60,787 bases of DNA from Candidatus Poseidoniales archaeon (GCA_012959275.1 DUDM01000058.1:367-61153); one strand, 5' to 3'; numbered from the stretch's first letter, positions 8,013 to 18,750 are shown. The notes: a model not told the origin generated them from the letters alone. Numbers and translations are program-made.

Positions 8013-9143
8013 GTGCAAGACCTTTCTCCATCTGGAATTCAAGCAGCAGATGCTAATGAAGCGGTCGGTTGTATTCAATGCCAAACAGGAAGCAAGTTGG
8101 TGTTGTTCGTAACTGGGCATTGCCATTGGATGTGTGATTACTGTCCATTGTCTGAAAACAGAAGGGAGGTGGATGTGATGTTTGCCAATGAACGCCCTTG
8201 TACTGATTTTGCTCAAGTCATCGAGGAAGCCAAAGCGATGGATGCGACTGGAACTGGAATTACCGGCGGCGACCCATTGATGGCAAGAGAGCATACAATT
8301 GAAGCAATAAAGGCATTAAAGGCTGAATTCGGACCTCAACACCACATTCACATGTATACCAGTATTCCATTTGCTGTCGAACATGCAGCCTCATTTGCTG
8401 AAGCAGGTTTGGATGAAATTAGATTTCATTTATTGAAGTTGGAATTGGAAAAATACTTACCGACGATGCAAGCCTGTAAAAATGCAGGATTGGTGGTCGG
8501 AGTTGAAATTCCTGCAGAACCGGATGAAGAGCATAGACTATTTGAGTTACTTGAGGAATTAAGAAAAGCACCGATTGAATTCCTCAATCTAAATGAATTA
8601 GAAATAACTACTGGAAATCATTCTGAAATGGAATTGCGCGGATTCAATCTTTCAAATGAAATGACTGCAGGTGCGGAAGGTTCGGCAGAATTATCCTTGG
8701 CATTACGAGATCGAGTAATGTGTGCAGAATTGGGCATCCCAGATGTTCATGATGAATTATTGAGAGAAGCATATGGATTTCATTTGAAGTTTTGCACATC
8801 CTCATACAAAGATGCGGGGCAATTACGTGCCAGATTCAAGAGGCGAGCCGGCCACACTCTACGACCCTATGAGGAATTGACTGATGATGATACTATCATC
8901 TTTGGAGCATTGTTTTCTTCAACATCTTTGATCGAAAGTGACATCGAAGAAATACTTGAAGAAACTGGAATTTCTGCTGATTGGATATTTAGAGATGATG
9001 AAAATCTGCGAATTGAAATGCCAGTTGAATTAGCAGAAGAATTTGCCGAAGAGGTGAATGCACCTGTTGCGATTATCGAAGTCCACCCAACCCATGAAAG
9101 GCTAGAAGTTTCATTGACTTGGCTTAATTCTCAACGTCCTTGA
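8013..9143 (+). CDS. Radical SAM protein, COG2108-like (unknown substrate)
   Basis: A 376-residue radical SAM enzyme. The cluster-binding signature is C-H-W-M-C-D-Y-C-P (CxxxCxxC), followed by I-T-G-G-D-P-L, which matches the SAM-binding GGEP-like motif. An additional C-I-Q-C pair lies about 20 residues before the cluster. The C-terminal third carries further acidic domains and one conserved-looking F-C-T-S-S. The order resembles the uncharacterised archaeal family related to pyruvate-formate-lyase activating enzymes (COG2108). The start is a GTG at 8013; no ATG is in frame before the conserved N-terminus. It follows pdxT by 36 bp. Its last 20 bp overlap the convergent gene at 9124. Substrate unknown. 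Confidence 0.8.
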   Translation: MQDLSPSGIQAADANEAVGCIQCQTGSKLVLFVTGHCHWMCDYCPLSENRREVDVMFANERPCTDFAQVIEEAKAMDATGTGITGGDPLMAREHTIEAIKALKAEFGPQHHIHMYTSIPFAVEHAASFAEAGLDEIRFHLLKLELEKYLPTMQACKNAGLVVGVEIPAEPDEEHRLFELLEELRKAPIEFLNLNELEITTGNHSEMELRGFNLSNEMTAGAEGSAELSLALRDRVMCAELGIPDVHDELLREAYGFHLKFCTSSYKDAGQLRARFKRRAGHTLRPYEELTDDDTIIFGALFSSTSLIESDIEEILEETGISADWIFRDDENLRIEMPVELAEEFAEEVNAPVAIIEVHPTHERLEVSLTWLNSQRP

Positions 9144-9780
9144 GTTTTTTTCCATCCAACATCCATTTGCTTGCAGGCATATGTTCTCTACCCAAGAGCA
9201 AACCGATGCCCTCTTTTTTTGACATTTGCAATACATGAAATAGGCCTTCAGCATTGCGCTGATGCGCTTCCATAGTAGGTAGAATATGTGGGTCTGATTT
9301 TTCATCAAGACTCTCTCCTAATTTCTCTCGTCTTTGCATCCAGTCCATGACCACTGCATTGGAATATTCTTTTTTGGTAAATGTTGAGATATTCTCAATC
9401 AATTCAAGCCATATTTCAGGCTCATATAATTCATCGACATGCTCAACTTCTCTTCCAAGCAGTGTTTCGATATAGATGAAAGTTCTACCTTCCCATGCTT
9501 CCCATTCTCCAATTGCAGACCATCTTGCGAGTAGCAACATTCCTTCGGGTGACTCTAATTCACCAGATTCCAAAAAATCTAGAATTTCAGCCCCAGCATC
9601 AATATCAAATTGACGTTCCATTTCAGGGTCAGCGATTGGTCTTGCCAAGGTGGAGGACTCTAACTTTCCAATTAGGTCGATGGTAGCCAGAGACAATAAT
9701 TCTTGGAGAGCATTGTAGTCAATCAGAAGCACCACCATGTCAATGCCCATCGCTTTGCCCAAGTGCACTGATGCTTTCAC
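9124..9780 (-). CDS. Uncharacterised acidic soluble protein
   Basis: A 218-residue protein I do not recognise. It is soluble, acidic and mostly helical by eye, with no membrane segment, cysteine pair or nucleotide-binding motif. The assigned GTG start at 9780 abuts the stop of the upstream gene. An internal ATG at 9750 (M-G-I-D-M-V-V-L-L) is an equally good start and sits just before the first hydrophobic strand. It forms a two-gene minus-strand unit with the 116-residue gene upstream. The 3' end overlaps the radical SAM gene by 20 bp on the opposite strand. Confidence 0.6.
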   Translation of the reverse strand: MKASVHLGKAMGIDMVVLLIDYNALQELLSLATIDLIGKLESSTLARPIADPEMERQFDIDAGAEILDFLESGELESPEGMLLLARWSAIGEWEAWEGRTFIYIETLLGREVEHVDELYEPEIWLELIENISTFTKKEYSNAVVMDWMQRREKLGESLDEKSDPHILPTMEAHQRNAEGLFHVLQMSKKEGIGLLLGREHMPASKWMLDGKKLKDVEN

Positions 9781-10131
9781 CTAATCGGAAGGGCTGTTCA
9801 TTTCTCCTCTAGAGGCATGATGTTCAAGACAGCGTTCTAAATAAGCAGGTATCTCACCGAGGAGAGAGTCGTTTTCATCCCTAAACCCCAAACATGATTT
9901 TCCAATTCGTGCTCCCTCCAATGGTCCTGCCAATGTTGAGTCCTCATACAATGCTATCATATACAGGCCAACATGTTTCTTCTGAACCGCTACAGCCGAA
10001 AAGGGTCGTCCACTTGGTGTTTGAAGTCTATGATAGCCATCTTCGTCTTTTACTTTTAGCATTATTTTCTCATAAGGTTTGCACATATCGACAATGTGCT
10101 GCCATAGATAAGCCAAGGCTGGATTCTTCAT
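9781..10131 (-). CDS. Small DUF1801/YdhG-like protein
   Basis: A 116-residue soluble protein. The central stretch F-S-A-V-A-V-Q-K-K-H-V-G-L-Y-M, followed about 30 residues later by I-G-K-S-C-L-G-F, resembles the DUF1801 (YdhG) fold, in which K-x-H-x-G-F-Y and G-K-x-x-x-x-F are typical. The role of that family is poorly known; some members relate to iron handling or stress. It is the first gene of a two-gene minus-strand unit and its TAG stop touches the start of the next gene. The family call is a pattern match by eye only. Confidence 0.55.
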   Translation of the reverse strand: MKNPALAYLWQHIVDMCKPYEKIMLKVKDEDGYHRLQTPSGRPFSAVAVQKKHVGLYMIALYEDSTLAGPLEGARIGKSCLGFRDENDSLLGEIPAYLERCLEHHASRGEMNSPSD

Positions 10132-10199
10132 GTTGATGGCAGACAGGTGTAAGCCTTGAAGTGCATGGCTCAGCCCGACGCCATCAAGGGGGAGTGTCT

Positions 10200-11315
10200 A
10201 TGGCAACAATCGAAGAGCAGATTAAAACCATTCAGACTGAAATTGACAAGACCCAGAAGAATAAGGCCACCGAACATCACGTCGGTCGCTTGAAGGCAAA
10301 GATTGCCAAATTAAAGATGGCTCGAGAGAAAGCCGACGCCCACGCAAAAGCCAGCGGCGGAGGTAAAGGCTTCGAAGTCAAGAAGAGCGGGGATGCAACC
10401 GTTGCCTTGGTAGGATTCCCTTCGGTTGGAAAATCAACCCTAATCAACCAGGTCACCGATGCTAAATCCGAAACTGCAGGATATGCTTTCACTACTCTCA
10501 CATGTATTCCAGGTGTGATGGAACATAGAGGGGCTAAAATCCAGATCCTTGACCTGCCTGGGCTGATAAAAGGGGCTGCAAATGGAAAAGGACGAGGCCG
10601 AGAAATACTCAATGTGATTCGTTCATCAGACATGGTCTTGTACATTGTTGACCCCTTTCAAGATGCCCATTTCAGAGTTTTACACAAAGAATTGGAACTT
10701 GCTGGAATGCGCTTAAATGAAGGAAAACCTCCTGTTTTTATCAGCCGTACAGATAGAGGCGGAATAGATGTACGAACTACAGTTGAACAAACCCGATTAA
10801 CTGACGAACAAATTTCGGATATCATTCGTGAGTTCGGTTATACGTCAGCAATCGTCACCTTGAGAACGGATGTCTCAGCCGACCAAATTGTTGATATCTT
10901 AGCAGGCAATAGAATTTATTCGAAGGCTGTTGTTGCAATTAATAAAATCGATATCGCCAAAGAAGAACAGTTGGTACATATGGAAAATATGCTACCAAAG
11001 GGCTGGCCACTGATGAGAATCTCCGCATTCAAGGGTGATGGCCTTGAGGAGTTGAAGGATTTTATCTATGATAACCTCGGCTTTATGCGAGTATTTCTTA
11101 AACCACAAGGCCAAGAGGCTGATATGGAAGAGCCACTCATTATCAAAGATACAAGCAGAGTGGAGGATGTGTGCAATAACCTGCACCGAGACTTTGTCAG
11201 AAAGTTCAGATTTGGCAGAGTGAAGGGCCCATCTGCTAAATTTGATTGGCAAAGAGTAGGGCTGGATCATTTGCTTAAAGATGGCGATATTCTAACCATC
11301 ATTACGAGACGTTGA
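10200..11315 (+). CDS. DRG/OBG-family GTPase with TGS domain
   Basis: A 371-residue GTPase of the DRG (developmentally regulated GTP-binding) type conserved in archaea and eukaryotes. A helical N-terminus (E-E-Q-I-K-T-I-Q-x-E-I) precedes the G domain: G1 G-F-P-S-V-G-K-S-T, G3 D-L-P-G-L-I-K-G-A, and G4 N-K-I-D late in the domain because of the usual DRG insertion. A C-terminal TGS domain (about 295-371) ends in D-G-D-I-L-T-I-I-T-R-R. Relatives bind ribosomes and act in translation quality control. ATG 10200 follows a GGGGGAG purine run and gives the normal M-A-T-I-E-E start. The methyl-cycle genes follow after 9 bp. Confidence 0.9.
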   Translation: MATIEEQIKTIQTEIDKTQKNKATEHHVGRLKAKIAKLKMAREKADAHAKASGGGKGFEVKKSGDATVALVGFPSVGKSTLINQVTDAKSETAGYAFTTLTCIPGVMEHRGAKIQILDLPGLIKGAANGKGRGREILNVIRSSDMVLYIVDPFQDAHFRVLHKELELAGMRLNEGKPPVFISRTDRGGIDVRTTVEQTRLTDEQISDIIREFGYTSAIVTLRTDVSADQIVDILAGNRIYSKAVVAINKIDIAKEEQLVHMENMLPKGWPLMRISAFKGDGLEELKDFIYDNLGFMRVFLKPQGQEADMEEPLIIKDTSRVEDVCNNLHRDFVRKFRFGRVKGPSAKFDWQRVGLDHLLKDGDILTIITRR

Positions 11316-11324
11316 GGTGAAAAA

Positions 11325-12272
11325 ATGGACTCAGGATTAGATTTTTTGAATAAGATTCACGATCGTATTCCAGTATCCTTAGAGATTCTACCTCCAAATA
11401 GAGGACTCGGACTGGATGCAATTCATTCATTCTTTGAGGGCTTGAAACCATGGAAACCTGCCTTTGTCAGTGTAACGTATCATCAGGCCTTCAAAGTTGA
11501 AGAAAATGAAAGTAGGATTTGGAATCGTAAGAAACCTGGCACCATTGGAGTATGTGCAATGTTAAAATTTCAATATGGTTTGAAAGTCATACCCCACGTT
11601 ATTTGTGGTGGTTTCTCATCATTTGAATCAGAAGATTTTCTTGTAGATTTGGATTATTTAGGATTGGATACGATTCTTGCATTAAGAGGCGACCCCAAAA
11701 AGGGGGATGCTGAATTCAAACATCACCGAGACGGACACCGTTATGCTTCTGAACTCGTTGACCAAGTAATGCGCTTGAACATGGGTGAATACATGGAAGA
11801 TGTCAAAGAAGCAAAATCAACTTCCTTTGTAGTCGGAGTTGCAGCCTATCCCGAAAAACACCGTGAAGCGGTTAGTTTAGATGTTGACATTCAAAATTTG
11901 AGGAATAAAGTAAATGCTGGCGCTTCCTTCATCATTACTCAAATGTTCTTTGATAATCAGGTATACTTTGATTTTGTTGAAAGAGCAAGAAATGCAGGAA
12001 TTACAATACCTATTATCCCAGGTCTAAAAATAATCACCAGTAAAAGACAAGTCGAAATATTACCTGAAATTTTTCATACAAAAATGCCTGCTGACTTGTG
12101 TAGTATTATTCAGAGATGTGAAAATGATTTTGAGGCGACGGAAATCGGAATCAAGCATGCAATTTCTCAATTTAAGGGATTAGAAGAGTATGGAGTGCCA
12201 TGTATCCACTTATTTAGCATGAATAATCTCACGCCAATTACTTCTTTATTGAAGGGTGTTCAACGTATATAG
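11325..12272 (+). CDS. metF: Methylenetetrahydrofolate reductase (MetF)
   Basis: A 315-residue flavoprotein of the MTHFR TIM-barrel family, which reduces 5,10-methylene-THF to 5-methyl-THF, the methyl donor for methionine. Family marks are the early S-L-E-I-L-P-P, V-S-V-T-Y, P-H-V-I-C-G-G-F, L-A-L-R-G-D-P and the later A-S-F-I-I-T-Q-M-F-F-D. Length and order agree with bacterial MetF rather than eukaryotic enzymes with a regulatory domain. The ATG at 11325 has a good GAGGTGA ribosome-binding site 5 bp upstream. It opens a run of four methyl-cycle genes; metH, its downstream partner, is the last. FolD, which supplies its substrate, is at 52418. Confidence 0.93.
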   Translation: MDSGLDFLNKIHDRIPVSLEILPPNRGLGLDAIHSFFEGLKPWKPAFVSVTYHQAFKVEENESRIWNRKKPGTIGVCAMLKFQYGLKVIPHVICGGFSSFESEDFLVDLDYLGLDTILALRGDPKKGDAEFKHHRDGHRYASELVDQVMRLNMGEYMEDVKEAKSTSFVVGVAAYPEKHREAVSLDVDIQNLRNKVNAGASFIITQMFFDNQVYFDFVERARNAGITIPIIPGLKIITSKRQVEILPEIFHTKMPADLCSIIQRCENDFEATEIGIKHAISQFKGLEEYGVPCIHLFSMNNLTPITSLLKGVQRI

Positions 12273-12324
12273 AGGAGGAAATACCGGCAAGGTCTTGATA
12301 AGCACTTGTCAAGTCGGCGGGTCT

Positions 12325-13575
12325 ATGAGTCAAGGCCACTTGTTTACTTCTGAATCCGTTGCTGCTGGGCATCCTGACAAATTGTGCGATAATATTTCAG
12401 ATGCAATTCTAGATGCTTGCCTTTCCGTAGACCCTAGTGCGAGGGTTGCGGTTGAGACATTAGTCAAGGCAATGGATGATGGTTCTCATATCGTTATAGC
12501 GGGAGAAGTTTCCATTCATGGCGGACACACAGTCGACTACGAGGCAATCGCCCGTAAAACTGCCAGCGAAATCGGCTATACAAGCCATGATTATGGAATG
12601 TGCGCAAACGATAGTGAAAGTTGTAAAGTTCAACTTTTTCTCAGTTCGCAATCAGAAGATATTTCACAAGGAGTCAACGAAGGAGAAGGTATGTTTGAAT
12701 CTCAAGGGGCTGGCGACCAAGGTCTGATGTTTGGATATGCAACAGATGAAAGTGAATCATGGGATGAGTTGAAGGGGTTTTACATGCCTCTGCCAATATT
12801 ACTCAGTCAAAGATTGACAATGGCTCTAAGCGCTGCTGGTCTGAATGGGACCCTTGAATGGGCAAGGCCTGATGCCAAAAGCCAAGTAACAATTGAGTAT
12901 TCTGCAGAAGGAAAGCCTATTCGCTGTGAGACAATTGTTGTTGCAATTCAACACGATGACCTACTCGGTATGTTTGATGGAGATGAGTCCAAAGAACAAC
13001 AGTATTTCCAGAGCCAAGTTGTCGAACACATCATCAACAAGGTCATCCCATCTCAATTAATGGATGAAGAAACTAATGTTATTGTAAATGGTACAGGACG
13101 CTTCGAAAAAGGTGGACCTCATGCAGATGCAGGCCTAACTGGTCGTAAGATTATCGTTGACACTTATGGTGGAATGGGGCGCCATGGTGGAGGTGCATTT
13201 AGCGGCAAGGACCCAAGTAAAGTAGACAGGTCAGCAGCCTATGCATCGCGTTGGGCTGCAAAACACATTATCGCTGCAGGACTTGCACAGAGATGCGAAA
13301 TCCAACTTGCATATGCAATTGGAGTTGCAGAACCCATCAGCATCAGAGTGGAGTCATTTGGCACAGGAACTATTCCTGACTCCGAAATTTCAGAGCGCTT
13401 GGCCAAAGCCTTCGATTTCCGCCCAGCAGCAATTATTTCAGAACTCGGGCTACTCAAACCAATCTTCAAGCGAACCGCTGCTGGCGGACACTTTGGAAGA
13501 GTTCCAGAGGACGATGGTGGATTCAGTTGGGAAGCTCTTGACCAAGCAAAAATTGCTATTCTGCAAAACCAGTGA
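12325..13575 (+). CDS. metK: S-adenosylmethionine synthetase, bacterial/eukaryotic type (MetK)
   Basis: A 416-residue AdoMet synthetase making SAM from methionine and ATP. It begins [13 protein letters not shown] and has G-H-P-D-K near the start, [11 protein letters not shown], the phosphate-binding [10 protein letters not shown]-x-K-V-D-R, and a C-terminal domain with G-G-H-F-G-R. This is the bacterial/eukaryotic MetK family, not the divergent archaeal MAT family that most archaea use, so transfer from bacteria is likely. The frame is open back to 12256 inside metF, but ATG 12325 gives the canonical N-terminus. It sits between metF and ahcY. Confidence 0.95.
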   Translation: MSQGHLFTSESVAAGHPDKLCDNISDAILDACLSVDPSARVAVETLVKAMDDGSHIVIAGEVSIHGGHTVDYEAIARKTASEIGYTSHDYGMCANDSESCKVQLFLSSQSEDISQGVNEGEGMFESQGAGDQGLMFGYATDESESWDELKGFYMPLPILLSQRLTMALSAAGLNGTLEWARPDAKSQVTIEYSAEGKPIRCETIVVAIQHDDLLGMFDGDESKEQQYFQSQVVEHIINKVIPSQLMDEETNVIVNGTGRFEKGGPHADAGLTGRKIIVDTYGGMGRHGGGAFSGKDPSKVDRSAAYASRWAAKHIIAAGLAQRCEIQLAYAIGVAEPISIRVESFGTGTIPDSEISERLAKAFDFRPAAIISELGLLKPIFKRTAAGGHFGRVPEDDGGFSWEALDQAKIAILQNQ

Positions 13576-13586
13576 GGACTGATTCA

Positions 13587-15017
13587 ATGTTGATGGAGGA
13601 GGATAATTTGCAGATAGAAGATTACCAAGTGGCTGATATCAGCCTTGCAGACTGGGGTCGTAAAGAAATTGACATCGCAGAGCATGAAATGCCTGGATTA
13701 ATGTCAGTTCGTGCTAAATATTCGCCGGAGAAGCCTTTGGCTGGAGTGCGTGTAACCGGCTCACTGCATATGACAATTCAAACCGCAGTGCTTCTTGAAA
13801 CCCTAGTTGAACTGGGCGCAACAGTACGTTGGGCAAGTTGCAATATTTACTCTACTCAAGACCATGCTGCAGCCGCTATCGCAGTAACTGGAGTTCCAGT
13901 ATTCGCTTGGAAGGGAGAAACTTTGGAAGAATACTGGGATTGTACATTCAAAGCGCTTGACCATGGAAATGGACTTGGACCTCAACTAATCGTCGACGAT
14001 GGTGGAGATGCGACACTTCTCCTTCACCGTGGCTATGAATTAGAAAATGGCTCTAACTGGGTTAACGAAGCAACCTCCAACCATGAAGAACAAGTTATCA
14101 AAAATTTACTCAAGAAAATTCATTCCGAAAGGCCATCATATTGGAAATCTGTTGTAGAAGAGTGCAAGGGAGTTTCTGAAGAAACAACTACTGGAGTTCA
14201 CAGGCTCTATCAATGGGTGAAAACTGGTTCCCTATTATTCCCAGCAATCAATGTTAATGACTCGGTTACGAAGTCAAAGTTCGACAATCTATACGGCTGC
14301 CGTGAGTCACTTATCGATGGAATAAAGCGTGCTACCGATGTTATGATTGCAGGTAAAACTGCTGTTGTTTGTGGCTACGGAGATGTCGGAAAAGGCTCTG
14401 CACAGGCATTGAAGGCAATGGGAGCAAAAGTCATCGTAACTGAAATTGATCCAATCTGTGCTCTTCAAGCAGCAATGGAAGGCTTTTATGTTCAGACTGT
14501 CGAAGATACATTAGGAACTGCAGACATCTATGTTACTACCACTGGGAACAAGGATGTCATCACCCTATCGCATATGGAAGCGATGAAGGACCAAGCAATT
14601 GTTTGCAACATTGGTCACTTTGACAATGAAATTCAGGTCGATGCCTTGGAAGCACGAGAAGATGTTGATTGCCTAAACATCAAGCCTCAAGTTGACAAGT
14701 TCACTTTCCCTGCTGGAAATTGTATCTTCCTCTTGGCCTCAGGTCGCTTGGTTAACCTTGGTTGTGCAACTGGACATCCAAGTTTTGTCATGTCCAATAG
14801 TTTCACCAACCAGACTTTGGCCCAAATGGACCTTTGGAAGAACAAAGAAACTTACGAGAATGATGTTTACATCTTACCAAAGCACCTCGATGAAGAGGTT
14901 GCAAGATTACACTTGGAAAAAATTGGCTGCAAATTGACCACAATGACTGAGGAACAATCAGAATATCTCAACGTGCCAAAGTCTGGACCCTACAAGCCTG
15001 AACACTACAGGTACTGA
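13587..15017 (+). CDS. ahcY: Adenosylhomocysteinase (AhcY/SAHH)
   Basis: A 476-residue NAD-dependent enzyme that splits S-adenosylhomocysteine to adenosine and homocysteine. The Rossmann motif is [12 protein letters not shown]. Other marks are [36 protein letters not shown] and the terminal K-P-E-H-Y-R-Y. The C-terminal K-P-x-H-Y-R-Y tail is typical of the bacterial/eukaryotic form. The frame starts at GTG 13572, ATGs lie at 13587 and 13593, and a TTG at 13608 has a strong GGAGGAGG site 6 bp upstream, so the true start is uncertain. It is coupled tightly to metK and metH. Confidence 0.93.
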   Translation: MLMEEDNLQIEDYQVADISLADWGRKEIDIAEHEMPGLMSVRAKYSPEKPLAGVRVTGSLHMTIQTAVLLETLVELGATVRWASCNIYSTQDHAAAAIAVTGVPVFAWKGETLEEYWDCTFKALDHGNGLGPQLIVDDGGDATLLLHRGYELENGSNWVNEATSNHEEQVIKNLLKKIHSERPSYWKSVVEECKGVSEETTTGVHRLYQWVKTGSLLFPAINVNDSVTKSKFDNLYGCRESLIDGIKRATDVMIAGKTAVVCGYGDVGKGSAQALKAMGAKVIVTEIDPICALQAAMEGFYVQTVEDTLGTADIYVTTTGNKDVITLSHMEAMKDQAIVCNIGHFDNEIQVDALEAREDVDCLNIKPQVDKFTFPAGNCIFLLASGRLVNLGCATGHPSFVMSNSFTNQTLAQMDLWKNKETYENDVYILPKHLDEEVARLHLEKIGCKLTTMTEEQSEYLNVPKSGPYKPEHYRY

Positions 15018-15024
15018 ATGATGG

Positions 15025-18000
15025 ATGATGGAGATGGACGCCTCGCGTATATCCTCCTTCAAGGAATTACTCGCTCAACGTATCCTAATCATCGATGGTG
15101 CAATGGGCACCATGCTACAACGCTATGACCTTGAGGAAGAGGATTTCAGAAACGATTCCCTCAAGGAGCATCAAATTGACCTTAAAGGAAATAACGATTT
15201 GCTTGTTCTAACAAAACCTGAAGTTGTCAAGGAAGTACATCTTCAATATTTTGAAGCAGGGGCAGATATTGTCGAGACCAATACATTCGGCGCCACAAGT
15301 ATTGCTCAATCTGAATACGGACTTTCCCACTTGGCCTATGAAATGAACTTCACTGCGGCTAAGATTGCACGAGAGGCTGCGGAGGAATGTTCTGAAAATA
15401 GTGGTAGGTCTTGTTTCGTTGCTGGTGCAATTGGCCCAACCAATATCACACTTTCAGCATCTGCTGATGTAGATGATGCTTCATCACGAGCCTCTACTTG
15501 GGACGAGGTCTATGCAGCCTATGTTGAACAGGTAAAAGGCCTGATTGACGGGGGTTCCGACATTATCTTGATAGAAACAATATTCGATGTTTTGAATTCA
15601 AAGGCAGCAATAAAAGCGACTCTCGATGTCTTTGAAGAACTTGAAATTGAATTACCGATTATTATCTCGGTTACTTTCATTCAAGAAGGAGGAGACCGAA
15701 CCGTATTTGGACAAAGTGTCGAAGCCTTCTGGGAGACTATTAGACATGCAAAACCAATCTGTGTTGGATTGAATTGTGGACTCGGCGCATCTGGGTTGCG
15801 AGGTAAACTACAGACTCTCTCTCGAATTGCTGATACAAATATCCACATTTATCCAAATGCTGGCTTACCCAATCCCCTTTCCCCTTCAGGCTTTGATGAG
15901 ACTCCCGAAATCACCGCTGCTCACATCCAACATTTGGCAAAGGACGGATTGTTGAACTTAGTAGGGGGATGCTGTGGAACAACCCCCACACACATCAAAG
16001 CAATTGCACAGGCAATGAAGGGAATCGCGCCCCGTGAAATCCCTACTCATGAACGCCTTCCGAGTTATGCAGGACTCGATACTTTTGTCGTTAGAAAAGA
16101 CTCCAATATGGTGATGATCGGAGAGCGAACCAATGTCACCGGTTCGGCTCTATTCAGGAGATTGATTACCTCAAATGACTTGGAAGCAGCCGTTGAAGTT
16201 GCAACAGACCAAATAAAAAATGGTGCGAATATACTCGATGTCAACATGGATGAAGGCCTAATTGACAGCGAGTTGATGATGACTAAGTTCCTCAATATTA
16301 TCGCTACAGAACCAGATATCTGCTGTGTTCCAGTGATGATTGACTCCTCCAAGTGGAGCGTTATCGAAGCCGGCTTGAAATGTGTTCAAGGAAAACCAAT
16401 TGTAAATTCCATTTCACTAAAGGAAGGAGAAAAGGAGTTTCTCCGCCAAGCCAAGGAAATCCGCCGCTATGGGGCGGCTGTTGTCGTCATGGGTTTTGAT
16501 GAAGAAGGGCAGGCAGATACAATTGAAAGAAAAGTAAGTATTGCAAAAAGAGCACATCAGTTGCTTATCGATGAAGCCGGATTCGACCCAACAGATATCA
16601 TTCATGATCCAAATATCTTAGCAATCGCAACTGGGATGGAAGAGCATAATGAATATGCCATCAACTTCATTGAAGCCACTTCTTCGATAAGAGAACAGTG
16701 TCCAGGTGCAATGGTTAGTGGAGGAGTTAGCAACCTGTCATTCTCGTTCAGAGGAAATGATCAAGTTAGGGCTGCAATTCATGCTGTATTTCTCAAACAT
16801 GCTATCGATGCTGGGTTATCGATGGCAATTATCAACCCTGCTCACCTAACCATTTTGGAAAATGTGGACCCTGAACTTCAGCAATTGGCAATTGATGTGG
16901 TATTGAATAAACGCGATGATGCAACGGATAGATTGGTTGCTTCTGCGAATAAATATTCAGGAAAGCAAGAAAAGAAAGAAGAAACTCAGCAATGGAGGAC
17001 ACTACCTGTTGAGGAAAGATTGTCGTATTCATTGGTAAATGGAATCTCAGAATTCGTAGAAGCCGATGCAGCAGAAGTTTTGGCAATATTGCAAGAGCCT
17101 CTGCAAGTTATTGAGGGGCCATTGATGGCTGGAATGGCCGTGGTTGGTGAATTATTCGGTTCGGGACAGATGTTCTTACCGCAAGTTGTGAAGAGTGCTA
17201 GGGTCATGAAAAGAGCCGTCGCTTATCTTGAACCATTCATGCAAAAAGAAGGTGATGTGCACAAAGGCAGAGGTCAAGTTGTTATGGCTACTGTCAAGGG
17301 AGATGTTCATGACATTGGCAAGAACATCGTAGGTATTGTTCTCCAATGCAATGATTATGTTGTCCACGACCTTGGTGTCATGGTTTCATGTGAAGAAATA
17401 CTGGCAAAGGCAGATGAAGTTGGGGCCGATTTCATTGGCCTTTCAGGCCTAATCACTCCATCTCTTGATGAGATGATGAGAGTGGCAGCAGAAATGCAAC
17501 GCAGAGATATGAAAACTCCACTACTCATTGGTGGTGCAACCACCTCAAGGCAGCATACAGCGGTCAGAATATCTCCAAAATATCAGCATGAAGTAGTGCA
17601 TGTCAAGGATGCATCTTTGGTATCTGGGATTCTTTCAAATCTCTTAGATGATGTCAGAAGGATTGAATTCAACGCTAAATTAGAAAAAGAAGAAGCACGA
17701 TTAACTGCACTTCACCAAAAGAAAATGTCTAACCCATTACTCAGCCTTGACAAAGCAAAGGCAAGGGCTCCAAGCCTAGTTTTTGATGATTCAACGATGC
17801 CAACCCCCGATAAACTAGGATTAGTAGTTGAAGAAATTAGTTTAGAAGAAGCATCAACATACATCGACTGGACTTTCTTCTTCACTGCCTGGCAGATAAA
17901 AGGAAAATATCCGGCAATTCTAGAGGATGTCGAAAAGGGTGAAGTGGCTCGAGAATTATTCGAAGATGGACAGGAAATGTTGGATAATATAATCGCTGAT

Positions 18001-18690
18001 AAATTGATGCAAATTAAGGCCATCAGAGGATTTTGGCCGGCATATTCAGATGGTGATGATATTCATGTCCAATCGACGACAGGGGACTCTAAACTTGGGA
18101 CATTTGTCATGCTGCGTCAACAGAGGGACCACTCAAAATCCTCAAATTATTCACTCTCAGATTTTATTTGCCCAGATGGAGATCATATTGGCGCCTTCGC
18201 GGTTTCGGTACATGGTGCTGAAGAAATGTGCAAGCAGTTTGAAGCAGAAAAAGATGACTATTCTTCGATAATGGCAAAAGCCATTGCTGATAGGTTGGCA
18301 GAAGCAAGTGCAGAATTATTACATTCAAGGGCCAGAAAATCTTGGGGATTCGGAGATAGTAATGATACCGATTTACAGACTCTATTGAAAGAGGATTATC
18401 GCTCAATAAGACCGGCTTTCGGCTATCCAGCCTGCCCTGACCATAGCGAGAAGAGATTATTGTTTGACTTGCTTGAAGCAGAAAACCATGGGTTTATTCT
18501 AACCGATTCATTTGCTACTTACCCTGCTGCTTCAGTATCTGGGATATATTTGGCACATCCTGAGGCTCATTATTTTGCTATTAATCGGGTTGATGAAACA
18601 CAAGTAATGGATATTGCTAGAAGAAAAGGAACTTCAAGACGTGATGCCGAGTATTGGTTAGCTTCGATTATTGATTATGATCCAGATTGA
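15025..18690 (+). CDS. metH: Cobalamin-dependent methionine synthase (MetH)
   Basis: A full-length 1221-residue MetH, close to the size of the E. coli enzyme. Module order: homocysteine domain (about 10-330; zinc Cys in G-L-N-C-G near 251 and in G-G-C-C-G-T-T near 315), pterin domain (about 350-620; [11 protein letters not shown]), helical cap and B12 domain (about 650-900) with the cobalt-ligand His762 in D-V-H-D-I-G-K-N, and the SAM-binding activation domain (about 920-1210; [10 protein letters not shown]). It transfers the methyl of 5-methyl-THF to homocysteine and needs vitamin B12. An intact activation domain implies reductive reactivation with SAM, whose reductase partner is not in the window. 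Two ATGs (15025, 15028) are possible starts. Confidence 0.96.
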   Translation: MMEMDASRISSFKELLAQRILIIDGAMGTMLQRYDLEEEDFRNDSLKEHQIDLKGNNDLLVLTKPEVVKEVHLQYFEAGADIVETNTFGATSIAQSEYGLSHLAYEMNFTAAKIAREAAEECSENSGRSCFVAGAIGPTNITLSASADVDDASSRASTWDEVYAAYVEQVKGLIDGGSDIILIETIFDVLNSKAAIKATLDVFEELEIELPIIISVTFIQEGGDRTVFGQSVEAFWETIRHAKPICVGLNCGLGASGLRGKLQTLSRIADTNIHIYPNAGLPNPLSPSGFDETPEITAAHIQHLAKDGLLNLVGGCCGTTPTHIKAIAQAMKGIAPREIPTHERLPSYAGLDTFVVRKDSNMVMIGERTNVTGSALFRRLITSNDLEAAVEVATDQIKNGANILDVNMDEGLIDSELMMTKFLNIIATEPDICCVPVMIDSSKWSVIEAGLKCVQGKPIVNSISLKEGEKEFLRQAKEIRRYGAAVVVMGFDEEGQADTIERKVSIAKRAHQLLIDEAGFDPTDIIHDPNILAIATGMEEHNEYAINFIEATSSIREQCPGAMVSGGVSNLSFSFRGNDQVRAAIHAVFLKHAIDAGLSMAIINPAHLTILENVDPELQQLAIDVVLNKRDDATDRLVASANKYSGKQEKKEETQQWRTLPVEERLSYSLVNGISEFVEADAAEVLAILQEPLQVIEGPLMAGMAVVGELFGSGQMFLPQVVKSARVMKRAVAYLEPFMQKEGDVHKGRGQVVMATVKGDVHDIGKNIVGIVLQCNDYVVHDLGVMVSCEEILAKADEVGADFIGLSGLITPSLDEMMRVAAEMQRRDMKTPLLIGGATTSRQHTAVRISPKYQHEVVHVKDASLVSGILSNLLDDVRRIEFNAKLEKEEARLTALHQKKMSNPLLSLDKAKARAPSLVFDDSTMPTPDKLGLVVEEISLEEASTYIDWTFFFTAWQIKGKYPAILEDVEKGEVARELFEDGQEMLDNIIADKLMQIKAIRGFWPAYSDGDDIHVQSTTGDSKLGTFVMLRQQRDHSKSSNYSLSDFICPDGDHIGAFAVSVHGAEEMCKQFEAEKDDYSSIMAKAIADRLAEASAELLHSRARKSWGFGDSNDTDLQTLLKEDYRSIRPAFGYPACPDHSEKRLLFDLLEAENHGFILTDSFATYPAASVSGIYLAHPEAHYFAINRVDETQVMDIARRKGTSRRDAEYWLASIIDYDPD

Positions 18691-18698
18691 AAACCTGT

Positions 18699-18743
18699 CG
18701 CGTGCGCGGCTGTATTGCTTTTTGATGTTCAGCGCACGCTAAG
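18699..18743. repeat. 45-bp hairpin element, copy 1
   Basis: A 45-bp sequence in the gap between metH and the convergent antiporter. It folds as an 8-bp outer stem (GCGTGCGC 18700-18707 with GCGCACGC 18732-18739), an internal loop, a 4-bp inner stem and a 7-nt apical loop, ending in TAAG. A second copy of exactly 45 bp is at 53626-53670, 35 of 45 positions identical. The differences lie in loops or preserve pairing in the stems. Possible roles are a structured RNA or terminator, or a small mobile repeat. Orientation is unknown; both copies are in the same plus-strand sense. Confidence 0.75.
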
Positions 18744-18750
18744 GTTGACG

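Noticed and set aside
12256-12324. Longer metK N-terminus
   Set aside because: The added 23 residues overlap the metF 3' end and do not fit the family; the ATG at 12325 gives the canonical start.
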